NCBI RefSeq assembly: GCF_965221945.1
Contig: NZ_OZ244925.1
Coordinates: 1,984,001-2,048,000, forward strand
Length of the DNA: 64,000 nucleotides
Source: Poriferisodalis sp965221945
GTDB taxonomy: Bacteria; Actinomycetota; Acidimicrobiia; Acidimicrobiales; Poriferisodalaceae
Direction: 5' to 3'
Below the pieces are notes generated by a model. That model was not told the origin of the DNA. It did not search any database and saw nothing but the letters and a program-made list of their open reading frames with translations. Numbering within the stretch: position 1 is the first letter of the stretch; every line of letters starts with the position of its first letter. Made by a program: the position numbers and the translations under genes. Positions 57,040-64,000 of this stretch are shown in pieces.

Positions 57040-59133
57040 ATGAGCAGCACAACAGACAGTGGCCACGGGCCGGGGTCCGACGAGGGCGTGCTGTGGCGGC
57101 CAGATGCGCAGCGGCGCCGCTCGACGCAGCTCTGGCGCTTCGCTGCCGACGTCGGTCTTGGGCTCGACCAGCACACGTACCGGGAGCTGCACGAATGGTC
57201 GGTTCGACAACCTGGCGAGTTCTGGCGGGCGGTGTGGAACTTCAGCGATGGCATCGGCGAGCTGGGCCCAGAGTTCTTGAGCAGTGAAGTGTTCTTGAGC
57301 AGTGAAGCTGGCGGCGGCGCTCCGGAGCCCCGGCCGGGTCTCGAGTTCTTCGCCGGATCGAACCTGAACACTGCCGAGAACTACCTGAGGCCGACTTCTT
57401 CGGGGGGGCCTGCTGCGGACGACACTGCTCTCGTCTTCATCGGCGAGGACGTCGTAGAGGCAACGATGACGCACGGTGAGCTCCGGGCGGAAGTGGCGGC
57501 CTGCCAGCGGGCGCTGGCCGCCGACGGCGTCGGCGTGGGAGACCGGGTGGCCACCATGCTTCCCAACGGCCCCCAGGCGGTCATCGTGTTCCTGGCGACA
57601 GCATCGCTGGGCGCCGTGTATTCGTCGGTCAGTCCAGACTTCGGCATCGACGGCGTGCTGGACCGCTTCGGTCAGATCGCCCCGGCCGTGCTGGTCGCCG
57701 TCGATGGCTACTACTACAACGGCGTCCGGCATCGCACCGCCGCCAAAGCGGCCGATGTGGCCGCCAGCCTGGCAAGCGCCGGCGTGCCGTTGCGCCGGCT
57801 CGTGATTGCGCCGTACGACCGATCCGCAGGCGTCGTCGGTGAGGGTGGCGGAACTCATGCGTTCACGCAGTGGTCGGCCTGGTTGGAGCCGCACGCGGCG
57901 GCAACCGGCGACGACCTCACATTCACTCGGCTCGGATTCGACCAGCCGGTGTACATCCTGTACTCGTCGGGAACCACCGGAAAGCCGAAGTGCATCGTGC
58001 ACCGGGCCGGCGGCGCACTGCTCAAGCTGTGGAGCGAGCAGCGGCTGCACTTCGACGTGCACCCCGATGATCGCGTCATGTACTTCACGACCACGGGCTG
58101 GATGATGTGGAACTGGCTTGTCGCCGGGCTGGCCAGTAGCGCATCGCTCGTGCTGTACGACGGATCGCCGTTCCACCCAGGCCCGGCCCGGCTCTTCGAT
58201 GTGGCAGATGACTGGGGTGTGACGCTGTTCGGCGTCAGCGCCAAGTTCATCGAGGGAGCCATGAAAGCGGGTCTGCGGCCAGCGCAGACCCATGCCCTCG
58301 ACACCTTGCGCACGATTTCATCTACCGGCTCTCCCCTAGCGCCCGAAGGGTTCGACTGGGTGTACGAGCAGGTGAAGGCCGACGTTCACCTTGCGTCATT
58401 CTCGGGAGGCACCGACATCTGCGGCGGCTTCGTGATCGGTGACCCGACGGGCCCCGTTCGCCGCGGCGAGATTCAGGTGCCCGCGCTCGGCCTCGATGTC
58501 GACGTGGCCGACGCCGACGGTGCCTCGCTGGCAGCGGGCACGCAGGGCGAGCTGGTGTGCCGCAACTCGTTCGTGTCCATGCCGCTGCACTTCTGGGACG
58601 ACCCTGACAACAAGCGCTACCGATCTGCGTACTTCGATCGCTTCGAAGGTGTGTGGCATCACGGGGACTTCGCTGAGTGGACGCCAGCCGGCGGGATGAT
58701 CATCAGCGGGCGGTCCGATGCCACGCTGAATCCCGGCGGCGTACGCATCGGCACCGCGGAGATCTATCGCCAGGTCGACCGGATCGACGAAGTGCTCGAG
58801 AGCGTGGTCATCGGTCAGCGGGTGCCTGCCCCCGAAGGTTCGACGGCCAGCACCGACACCCGTGTCGTGCTGTTCGTGAAGCTGCGCGAAGGCTTGACGC
58901 TCGACGACGAGCTCACCCGCAAGATCCGCTCGCAGATTCGCTCGGGAGCGTCGCCCCGGCACGTGCCCGCGGTGATCGCCCAGGTTCCCGCTATTCCCCG
59001 CACGCGGTCAGGAAAGCTGGTGGAGCTCGCCGTTCGGGATGTCACCGAAGGCCGACCCATTGCAAACATCGAGGCCATCGACGACCCTGATGCGCTAGCC
59101 CACTTCGCCGACCATCCCGCTCTCGAGCCATAA
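57040..59133 (+). CDS. Acetoacetyl-CoA synthetase-like AMP ligase
   Basis: 697 aa, ANL superfamily. It has the long ACS-type N-terminus (LHEWSVRQPGEFWRAVWNFS), then VGVGDRVATMLPNGPQAVIV, the P-loop VYILYSSGTTGKPKCIVHRA, MYFTTTGWMMWNWLVAGLAS, and SSTGSPLAPEGFDWVYEQVK. ASFSGGTDICGGFVIGDPTG, HHGDFAEWTPAGGMIISGRS and the catalytic Lys motif VPAIPRTRSGKLVELAVRDV complete it. GGTDIxGGF with GWMMWNW marks the acetoacetyl-CoA synthetase branch. The start is the ATG at 57040, 7 nt after TAACTT. Palindromic copy 2 lies 8 bp after the stop. Confidence 0.9.
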   Translation: MSSTTDSGHGPGSDEGVLWRPDAQRRRSTQLWRFAADVGLGLDQHTYRELHEWSVRQPGEFWRAVWNFSDGIGELGPEFLSSEVFLSSEAGGGAPEPRPGLEFFAGSNLNTAENYLRPTSSGGPAADDTALVFIGEDVVEATMTHGELRAEVAACQRALAADGVGVGDRVATMLPNGPQAVIVFLATASLGAVYSSVSPDFGIDGVLDRFGQIAPAVLVAVDGYYYNGVRHRTAAKAADVAASLASAGVPLRRLVIAPYDRSAGVVGEGGGTHAFTQWSAWLEPHAAATGDDLTFTRLGFDQPVYILYSSGTTGKPKCIVHRAGGALLKLWSEQRLHFDVHPDDRVMYFTTTGWMMWNWLVAGLASSASLVLYDGSPFHPGPARLFDVADDWGVTLFGVSAKFIEGAMKAGLRPAQTHALDTLRTISSTGSPLAPEGFDWVYEQVKADVHLASFSGGTDICGGFVIGDPTGPVRRGEIQVPALGLDVDVADADGASLAAGTQGELVCRNSFVSMPLHFWDDPDNKRYRSAYFDRFEGVWHHGDFAEWTPAGGMIISGRSDATLNPGGVRIGTAEIYRQVDRIDEVLESVVIGQRVPAPEGSTASTDTRVVLFVKLREGLTLDDELTRKIRSQIRSGASPRHVPAVIAQVPAIPRTRSGKLVELAVRDVTEGRPIANIEAIDDPDALAHFADHPALEP

Positions 59134-59141
59134 GAGCCTCA

Positions 59142-59263
59142 GCGGATAGACGGCGATGCCCGGCAGCCCCGACGGCCTGGACTTTGCGCAGAAATGCCGC
59201 CACAGACGGCAAAATTGCACAAAGAAGGCGTGCCAGCAACTTTCCGAGACGCCACCTATCCGC
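59142..59263. repeat. 122-bp palindromic repeat element, copy 2
   Basis: Inverted relative to copy 1. It begins GCGGATAGA and ends CCTATCCGC at 59255-59263. The centre TTTGCGCAGAAATGCCG pairs with CGGCAAAATTGCACAAA. It is placed between the convergent acetoacetyl-CoA synthetase-like gene and thiP, where a thiQ gene might be expected. Confidence 0.75.
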
Positions 59264-59367
59264 GCGGCCTCCTAGGGGCAGGGACGTGATCATGGGAGCG
59301 CGGGACACTCCATTGGAGGTCGGCGCCGTGCCGAATCGGTCGCGATGCCGCCGCGGCGCGCCGCTCG

Positions 59368-61020
59368 CTAGAACAGTGATTCGTCGGTGCGGCGAAGTCC
59401 TTCGATGACGAGCACCGAAGCGGCTGTCGTGGCCATGAGCACCACTGCGAGCGCCATCGCCTGACCGCGCAGGCTCTCCCCCGGCGTTCCGAGCAGGCGG
59501 AACAGCGCCAGCGGTGCGGTCAGCGTGTCGGGTCGCCGCGGCAAGAACGCCGTCGCACCGAACTCGCCGAGCGACACCGCGAAAGCGAACGCAGCACCGA
59601 CCGCAACCGCCCGTGACGCGATCGGCACGTCGACCTCACGGCGTGTGCGCAGAGGTGAGGCGCCCAGCACCGAGGCCGCCTCCCGCAGCCGATTGTCGAT
59701 TGATCGCAGCGTCGGCACCAACGTCCGGACGACGAACGGCATCCCCACCAGGGCGTGCGCGACAGGAATGATCCACCACGCTGTACGGAACTCCAACGGC
59801 GGGGTGTCCAGCGCCAGCAGCATGCCGAACCCGACGGTGACCGCCGACACCCCGAGCGGCAGCGTCAACCCGACATCGAACAGTCGCCGCAGCCACGCGG
59901 CGCCCCGTGCCACGGCCAACGCGCGGGCGCGGCCGCCCACGACGACGATCGACGCGAGTGCGCCCACGACTGAGGCGATCACCGTCGCCATCGCCGCGAA
60001 TCCCAGCGAGTGCGCCAGGGCGGCGAGCGCGGTCGCCGGCAGCATCTGCACCCGTTCGGCGAGTGCTGTGAAGTTGGCGAATCCGTAGCCGTTGCCGGTC
60101 GCAAAGGCCCGCTCAACCAATGTGCCGATCGGCACGCCGAGCAGAAGCAACGCCACGACACCATTGACGGCGATCACCCCGCGGCGACGGCGGGGTGCCG
60201 TGCGTCCAGGCGCCCGGCGGGCAACTGCCCTGCGTCTCTCGGCCACGCCGGCCAGCGTGACCAGTGCCACCACGGCGACTAGCTGGCAGAGCGCGAGCGC
60301 CGACGCCGTAGCAAAGTCGAGCCGCGTGATGGCGTACCGGTAGATCTCGGTCTCGACCGTGGCGCGTGCGGGACCGCCGAGGATCAGGATCACCCCGAAC
60401 GAGGTGAATGAGAACAGAAACGTGACAGCCGCCGATGCCGCGACTGCGGGCCGCAGCAGCGGCCAGGTGACGTACCGGAAGGTACGCACCGGCGTAGCGC
60501 CGAGCACAGCCGCCGCGTCGGCGTTGCGGCCGTCCAGGCCAGCCCACCATGAGCCCACGGTCCGCACCACCACGGCGTAGTTGAAGAAGACGTGAGCGGC
60601 AAGGATCGCCCACACGGTGTGTCGCAGCGACAGCGTTCCTTGATCGAGACCGAACCGGTCGAAGGTTGCCTCGAAGGCGCCAGCCACGACCACCGTCGGC
60701 AGCACGAACGGCACGGTGATGACGGCTCGGACAATCCGCCGCGCCCTCGGCCGCAAGCGCGCCAGCGCTGCCGCGGCAGGAATCCCGACAGCAAGGGTGA
60801 GCGCAGTCGAGGCGACGGCCTGCCACACCGTGAACCACAGCACGCCGCGAATCGCCGAGCGCCCCAGCAGATCCCCGAGGCCACTGAGTCCGTCCGCGAC
60901 AACGGTGAGGACCGGGTAAGCAAAGAACACCCCCACGAACGCGAGGGGTGCGGCAGCGGCGATTGTCCAACCGAGAGCCGGTGCTGCGGATCGCCGCCTC
61001 AGCGACCGGGCCACTGTCAC
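59368..61020 (-). CDS. thiP: Thiamine ABC transporter permease ThiP (fused double permease)
   Basis: 550 aa from the GTG at 61020; an ATG at 61080 is in frame but overlaps thiB by 37 bp. It has two MetI-like permease halves with about 12 TM segments. Half 1 has the EAA-type loop ADAAAVLGATPVRTFRYVTW then PLLRPAVAASAAVTFLFSFT; half 2 has LREAASVLGASPLRTRREVD then VPIASRAVAVGAAFAFAVSL. Between them, RRAVARRAPGRTAPRRRR is a basic cytoplasmic linker. It imports thiamine or TPP with ThiB. No ThiQ ATPase gene follows in the window. Confidence 0.88.
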   Translation of the reverse strand: MTVARSLRRRSAAPALGWTIAAAAPLAFVGVFFAYPVLTVVADGLSGLGDLLGRSAIRGVLWFTVWQAVASTALTLAVGIPAAAALARLRPRARRIVRAVITVPFVLPTVVVAGAFEATFDRFGLDQGTLSLRHTVWAILAAHVFFNYAVVVRTVGSWWAGLDGRNADAAAVLGATPVRTFRYVTWPLLRPAVAASAAVTFLFSFTSFGVILILGGPARATVETEIYRYAITRLDFATASALALCQLVAVVALVTLAGVAERRRAVARRAPGRTAPRRRRGVIAVNGVVALLLLGVPIGTLVERAFATGNGYGFANFTALAERVQMLPATALAALAHSLGFAAMATVIASVVGALASIVVVGGRARALAVARGAAWLRRLFDVGLTLPLGVSAVTVGFGMLLALDTPPLEFRTAWWIIPVAHALVGMPFVVRTLVPTLRSIDNRLREAASVLGASPLRTRREVDVPIASRAVAVGAAFAFAVSLGEFGATAFLPRRPDTLTAPLALFRLLGTPGESLRGQAMALAVVLMATTAASVLVIEGLRRTDESLF

Positions 61021-61043
61021 ATCTTTCTGAGAGGGCGGCGCGC

Positions 61044-62180
61044 TCAGCGCAAGACGATCTCCACCCAGCGCTCGGTCCATGCGTCGCGGTTGGCTTCGAT
61101 GTCAGCCGCGTCAAGCATGAGCGGATCGTCGGGCACCGCCGTGTGCTCGACAAATTCGGGCGGGAGTGTCGCGCCTTCGATCACGGGGTACACGAACATG
61201 TTGAGCGGCACGTCGTTCTGCCAGGTCTCGCTCAGCATGAAGTCGATCAGCGCACGTGCCCCAGCCTCGTTGTCGGTCCCGGTAAGGATCCCGGCGAACT
61301 CGATCTGGCGGTAGCACGACTCGGTGATGACCCCAGTGGGTGCCACGTCCGTTGGCGGATCGGCGTAGATCACCTCAGCCGGAGGGCTGGAGGCGTACGA
61401 CACGACCACCGACCGGTCGCCACCACCCGCAGTGAACTCGCCGTAGTAGGCGTCCTCCCAGCCTGCGGTCACCGTCACGCCATTGGCACGCAGGTCCTCC
61501 CAGTAGAGCTCCCAGCCGTCGCCGAACGCCGCAATAGTTGCCAACAGGAACGCGAGGCCCGGCGAGGACGTTTCGGGATGCTGCACGACGAACTGGTCGG
61601 CGAATTCGGGGAATGTCAGATCATCGAGAGTCTCCGGCACCCGCGGCACTGCGTCCTTCCAGTAGTTGACGCACACGTCGCCGTAGTCCACGGGAGTGAC
61701 CCGATGTCGCGGATCCAGCTGCAGGTCGTCTGGCACGCTGGCGAGTGACGGGGACTTGTAGCGGGCGAAGATGCCCGCGTCGAGGCCCCGCTGCAGGAAG
61801 GTGTTGTCGATACCGAAGAGGACATCGCCCAGCGGCGCATCCTTGGTGAGTATCGCCTGGGCCACGAGTGTGCCCGCATCGCCGACTTCAAGCAGTTCGA
61901 CCGTCACACCTGTCTGTGCGGTGAACTCCTCCAGCGTTCCCTCGGACAGGTTGAACGAGTCGTGGCTGATCAGTGTGACCGTCGTTCCAGCGATCGATGG
62001 CTCGTCGTCGGCCGGCTCCTCGGTGGCGGGTGCCCCCGCAGCCGACGGCGACTCGGTCTGAGGCGGAACGGGTGTGTTGGTCTCAGGGATTTCGCCGTCG
62101 CCGCACGCTGCCACCAGCAACATCGCGGCTGCAATGGCGACAGCGAGACGGAACGGCCTACAAAGCAGGTGGGTGGTCAT
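61044..62180 (-). CDS. thiB: Thiamine-binding lipoprotein ThiB
   Basis: 378 aa. Signal peptide FRLAVAIAAAMLLVAACGDG has the lipobox VAAC, so the protein is lipid-anchored outside the membrane. The substrate-binding fold begins GTTVTLISHDSFNLSEGTLE then EFTAQTGVTVELLEVGDAGT. VLFGIDNTFLQRGLDAGIFA, VTPVDYGDVCVNYWKDAVPR and WEDAYYGEFTAGGGDRSVVV then VSYASSPPAEVIYADPPTDV are typical of ThiB/TbpA. It sits under a TPP riboswitch, which supports thiamine as the ligand. Confidence 0.93.
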   Translation of the reverse strand: MTTHLLCRPFRLAVAIAAAMLLVAACGDGEIPETNTPVPPQTESPSAAGAPATEEPADDEPSIAGTTVTLISHDSFNLSEGTLEEFTAQTGVTVELLEVGDAGTLVAQAILTKDAPLGDVLFGIDNTFLQRGLDAGIFARYKSPSLASVPDDLQLDPRHRVTPVDYGDVCVNYWKDAVPRVPETLDDLTFPEFADQFVVQHPETSSPGLAFLLATIAAFGDGWELYWEDLRANGVTVTAGWEDAYYGEFTAGGGDRSVVVSYASSPPAEVIYADPPTDVAPTGVITESCYRQIEFAGILTGTDNEAGARALIDFMLSETWQNDVPLNMFVYPVIEGATLPPEFVEHTAVPDDPLMLDAADIEANRDAWTERWVEIVLR

Positions 62181-62183
62181 ATG

Positions 62184-62270
62184 CTTCCTCCGCTGGCATT
62201 ACCCAGATCAGGTTCTCGGGTCGGCGACGGCACAGCTGTCGCCCTCTCAGCCCCACGGGCTCCCCGGTTT
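62184..62270 (-). ncRNA. TPP riboswitch (THI element)
   Basis: The minus strand reads CGGGGAGCCC, then GGGGCTGAGAGGG, a variable P3-like hairpin (GCGACAGCTGTGCCGTCGC), then ACCCGAGAACCTGATCTGGG and TAATGCCAGCGGAGGAA. CTGAGA and ACCTGA are the invariant pyrimidine-binding parts of the thi box. The GGAGGAA at the 3' end is also the ribosome site of thiB, 4 nt before CATATG, so TPP binding should block translation. Confidence 0.95.
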
Positions 62271-62358
62271 GTGTTGTCGCCGTCACCCTACCGTGCGGCG
62301 CTGTTGGCCTCGTTGTCGCCGCACCCGCGCCGGCGCCAAAGCGAGCGATCCGCAGAGC

Positions 62359-63426
62359 TCAGAACCAGCGACGCGATTTGCTGTGCCGGGTCAGCACCGG
62401 CGCCGTCGAGATGAGATCCAGCATCTCGAGCTGATCTTGGCTGAGGTAGCGAGTGCGGCCGGCCACTTCAGCGAGTGGTTGCAGCGCGATCCCGACCGAG
62501 TGCACGCCCACCATGGCGCCCGACTGTCCTTCCATGAGGACCTCAACCGCACGAGCCCCGAGCCGGCTGCCGAGCAGCCGATCCGCCGGCGAGGGCGGCC
62601 CGCCTCGCTGGATGTACCCCAGCACGGTGGTGCGGGTGTCGAAGCCGGTGCGCTCTGCCAGCAGATCGCCGACGAACTGGCCTATGCCCTCAAGGATGCG
62701 ATTGCCCCACTCGTCGGTGCCCGTATCGGGGATCTCGACGCTGCCGTCATCAATGGCGCCCTCGGCGACCACCACGATGGACGCATTGCGGTCGCGGTGG
62801 TGGCGCGCAACGAGACGTTCGGCGATCTCGTCGATGTTGAACGGTGCCTCGGGAACCAGGACCGCTGCGGCACCACCGGCGATGCCCGCCCCCGCAGCTA
62901 TGTGCCCGGCCTCACGTCCCATCACCTCGAGCACCATGATCCGGTTGTGCGACTCAGCAGTGGTGTGCAGCCGGTCGACGGCTTCGGTCGCGACGCCCAG
63001 TGCCGTGTCGAACCCGATGCAGATGTCGGTGCCGAAGACGTCGTTGTCGATCGTCTTGGGCACAGCGACGACGGGAAACCCCGCTTCGGACAACCGGCCT
63101 GCGGTGATCAGCGTGCCGTCCCCGCCGATCGTCACCAGTGCCTCGACGCCGTCGCGCTCGAGCTGTTCGATCAACGGCGCCGTGCCTTCGGATTCCAGCC
63201 GGCGGCTGCTGCGGGAGGTCCCGAGCATCGTGCCGCCCCGGGGCAGCGTGCCCCGCATCGCCTCAGCATCGAGTGTGATGCTGTCGCCGTCGAGCACGCC
63301 GTTCCAGCCTCGCCGATACCCGACGACGCTGCGGTCCAGCTCGTGACCGGCCATGCGCACGACGGCCCGGATAGCCGCGTTCAACCCTGCGCAATCGCCT
63401 CCGCCGGTGAGCACCCCGATTTGCAC
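62359..63426 (-). CDS. pfkA: 6-phosphofructokinase, group III
   Basis: 355 aa. IGVLTGGGDCAGLNAAIRAV is the ATP-loop start, TLPRGGTMLGTSRS follows, and the phosphate-donor motif is VTIGGDGTLITAGRLSEAGF. VVAVPKTIDNDVFGTDICIG holds the catalytic Asp. LEVMGREAGHIAAGAGIAGG and VLGYIQRGGPPSPADRLLGS bind fructose 6-phosphate. The Gly after GGD (position 104 in E. coli numbering) favours ATP as donor. Lys in PKTIDND (position 124) is the residue of the Amycolatopsis/Streptomyces-like clade that otherwise resembles PPi enzymes. Confidence 0.93.
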   Translation of the reverse strand: MQIGVLTGGGDCAGLNAAIRAVVRMAGHELDRSVVGYRRGWNGVLDGDSITLDAEAMRGTLPRGGTMLGTSRSSRRLESEGTAPLIEQLERDGVEALVTIGGDGTLITAGRLSEAGFPVVAVPKTIDNDVFGTDICIGFDTALGVATEAVDRLHTTAESHNRIMVLEVMGREAGHIAAGAGIAGGAAAVLVPEAPFNIDEIAERLVARHHRDRNASIVVVAEGAIDDGSVEIPDTGTDEWGNRILEGIGQFVGDLLAERTGFDTRTTVLGYIQRGGPPSPADRLLGSRLGARAVEVLMEGQSGAMVGVHSVGIALQPLAEVAGRTRYLSQDQLEMLDLISTAPVLTRHSKSRRWF

Positions 63427-63622
63427 GGGCTCACGCTACGCGGCCACGCGGACAGGCAAGGCCCTGGTTGCCGAACCTCCTGTTCCCCGCTCATGTTCCC
63501 AGTCCCTATTCGAGACGGGCTCACGGGCCGCTCGAGCCCCGGCTTCGCCGCCGATCGGCTCAGCCTCTCGGCCAGACGGCGCAACGGTTCGATCCCGGTC
63601 GCCTGGACACCTGAAGGGCGGC

Positions 63623-64000
63623 TCAGTCTGCGACCAGCACCCCGGCAGCTTCGAGCTCGGCGAGCCGGGCGTTGTCGAGTCCGAGCAGCCCGCCGATCGC
63701 CTCGCGGTTGTCAGCACCGCGGGCTGCGACATGGCCGTCGGTGCCGATGCCCGAGCCGAGCGCCGGGCGCGCGGGCACCGCGAAACCCGAGCTGGCCTCG
63801 GTGAAGAGTCCCCGATCTTCGGCCCAGTCGGTTGCTGCCAGCTCAGTGATCGAGCGCATCTCCGCCACGCTGAACGGTGTGCCGGCCTCGATCGCTCGCC
63901 GGAACTCCTCCACGTCCGAAAAGCCAACAGCCCATTGGGTCATCTCGTCGTACAGCTCGTACCGGTTTGCCATGCGCGCCTCGGAAGTGGCGAAACGAGG
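63623..64000 (-). CDS. CaiB/BaiF-type CoA-transferase, C-terminal fragment at window edge
   Basis: The frame is open to base 64000 and reads PRFATSEARMANRYELYDEM, then WAVGFSDVEEFRRAIEAGTP, and ends RGADNREAIGGLLGLDNARL plus AELEAAGVLVAD. 'F.t...R..nr.EL' and the final 'GadnreiL.elLGls...i..L...Gvi' are the end of class III CoA-transferases. About 125 residues are visible; the catalytic Asp is outside the window. An internal ATG at 63973 is not the start. Confidence 0.85.
   Translation of the reverse strand, partial: PRFATSEARMANRYELYDEMTQWAVGFSDVEEFRRAIEAGTPFSVAEMRSITELAATDWAEDRGLFTEASSGFAVPARPALGSGIGTDGHVAARGADNREAIGGLLGLDNARLAELEAAGVLVAD

Overview
The window is about 65% G+C, with compact, same-strand overlapping genes typical of an actinobacterium. 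A mycothiol ligase (mshC), an F420:NADPH oxidoreductase (npdG), a phosphatidylinositol mannoside block (pgsA-patA-pimA), PdxST-type vitamin B6 synthesis and a 13E12/DUF222 HNH family all point to Actinobacteria. A class I lysyl-tRNA synthetase and the general style suggest an uncultured Acidimicrobiia-like lineage; that placement is inference. Many genes have a TANNNT -10 box ending 6 or 7 nt before the start codon, so leaderless mRNAs are probably common.

Layout. 1-3629 (minus): aspS (3' end cut by the window), hisS, then a Phd/PIN toxin-antitoxin pair. 3742-5979: the stringent-response enzyme Rel. 6043-8707 is an accessory islet between rel and secF. It holds a small antitoxin-like gene with a truncated nucleotidyltransferase, TacA with a broken GNAT toxin, an intact VapBC, an intact HicAB and a diverged copy of the secF 3' end. 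8704-19380 (minus): secF, secD, yajC, tgt, queA, ruvB, ruvA, ruvC, yebC, pdxT, pdxS, a conserved actinobacterial core block. 19540-24838 (plus): a nucleotidyltransferase-type toxin pair followed by sbcD-sbcC. 24977-31314 (minus): degenerate M48-like protein, pimA, patA, pgsA, a membrane protein, mshC, npdG. 31457: fabI with a one-base frameshift. 32285-33925: DUF222-HNH gene with an SOS-like box. 34162-38604 (minus): class I lysS and two CNNM/CBS membrane proteins. 38769-45054 (plus): a heterodimeric ABC exporter, a lone ABC ATPase, an NTF2-like protein and a thioesterase. 45039-52902 (minus): a surface protein, acyl-CoA dehydrogenase, AAA ATPase, a small hypothetical, a HAD phosphatase, HepT/MntA and a second HNH gene. 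52940-54430 is lower in G+C and sparse. 54432-59133: thioesterase, coaE, a DinB-like protein and an acetoacetyl-CoA synthetase-like enzyme, bracketed by two inverted copies of a 122-bp palindromic element. 59368-62270 (minus): TPP riboswitch, thiB, thiP. 62359-64000 (minus): phosphofructokinase and the 3' end of a CaiB-type CoA-transferase.

Systems. The conserved block links tRNA charging and queuosine modification, protein export (SecDF-YajC), Holliday-junction resolution (RuvABC), PLP synthesis (PdxST) and cell-envelope lipid synthesis (PgsA-PatA-PimA). The layer on top is unusual: at least seven toxin-antitoxin-like modules, several decayed. Unusual gene details include a Tgt without its zinc cysteines, a pdxT with no ATG/GTG/TTG start directly behind the pdxS stop in the same frame, a CDP-alcohol transferase lacking its motif arginine, and a thiamine importer without a neighbouring ATPase gene.

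Stretches over 300 bp without a confident gene: 52903-53363 (one small ORF with a ribosome site, and a strong hairpin) and 54054-54431 (palindromic repeat copy 1, otherwise nothing recognised). Shorter gaps (2771-2898, 24839-24976, 33926-34161, 49044-49249, 63427-63622) show nothing I can name apart from the items listed. No rRNA, tRNA, CRISPR array or intact transposase was seen.
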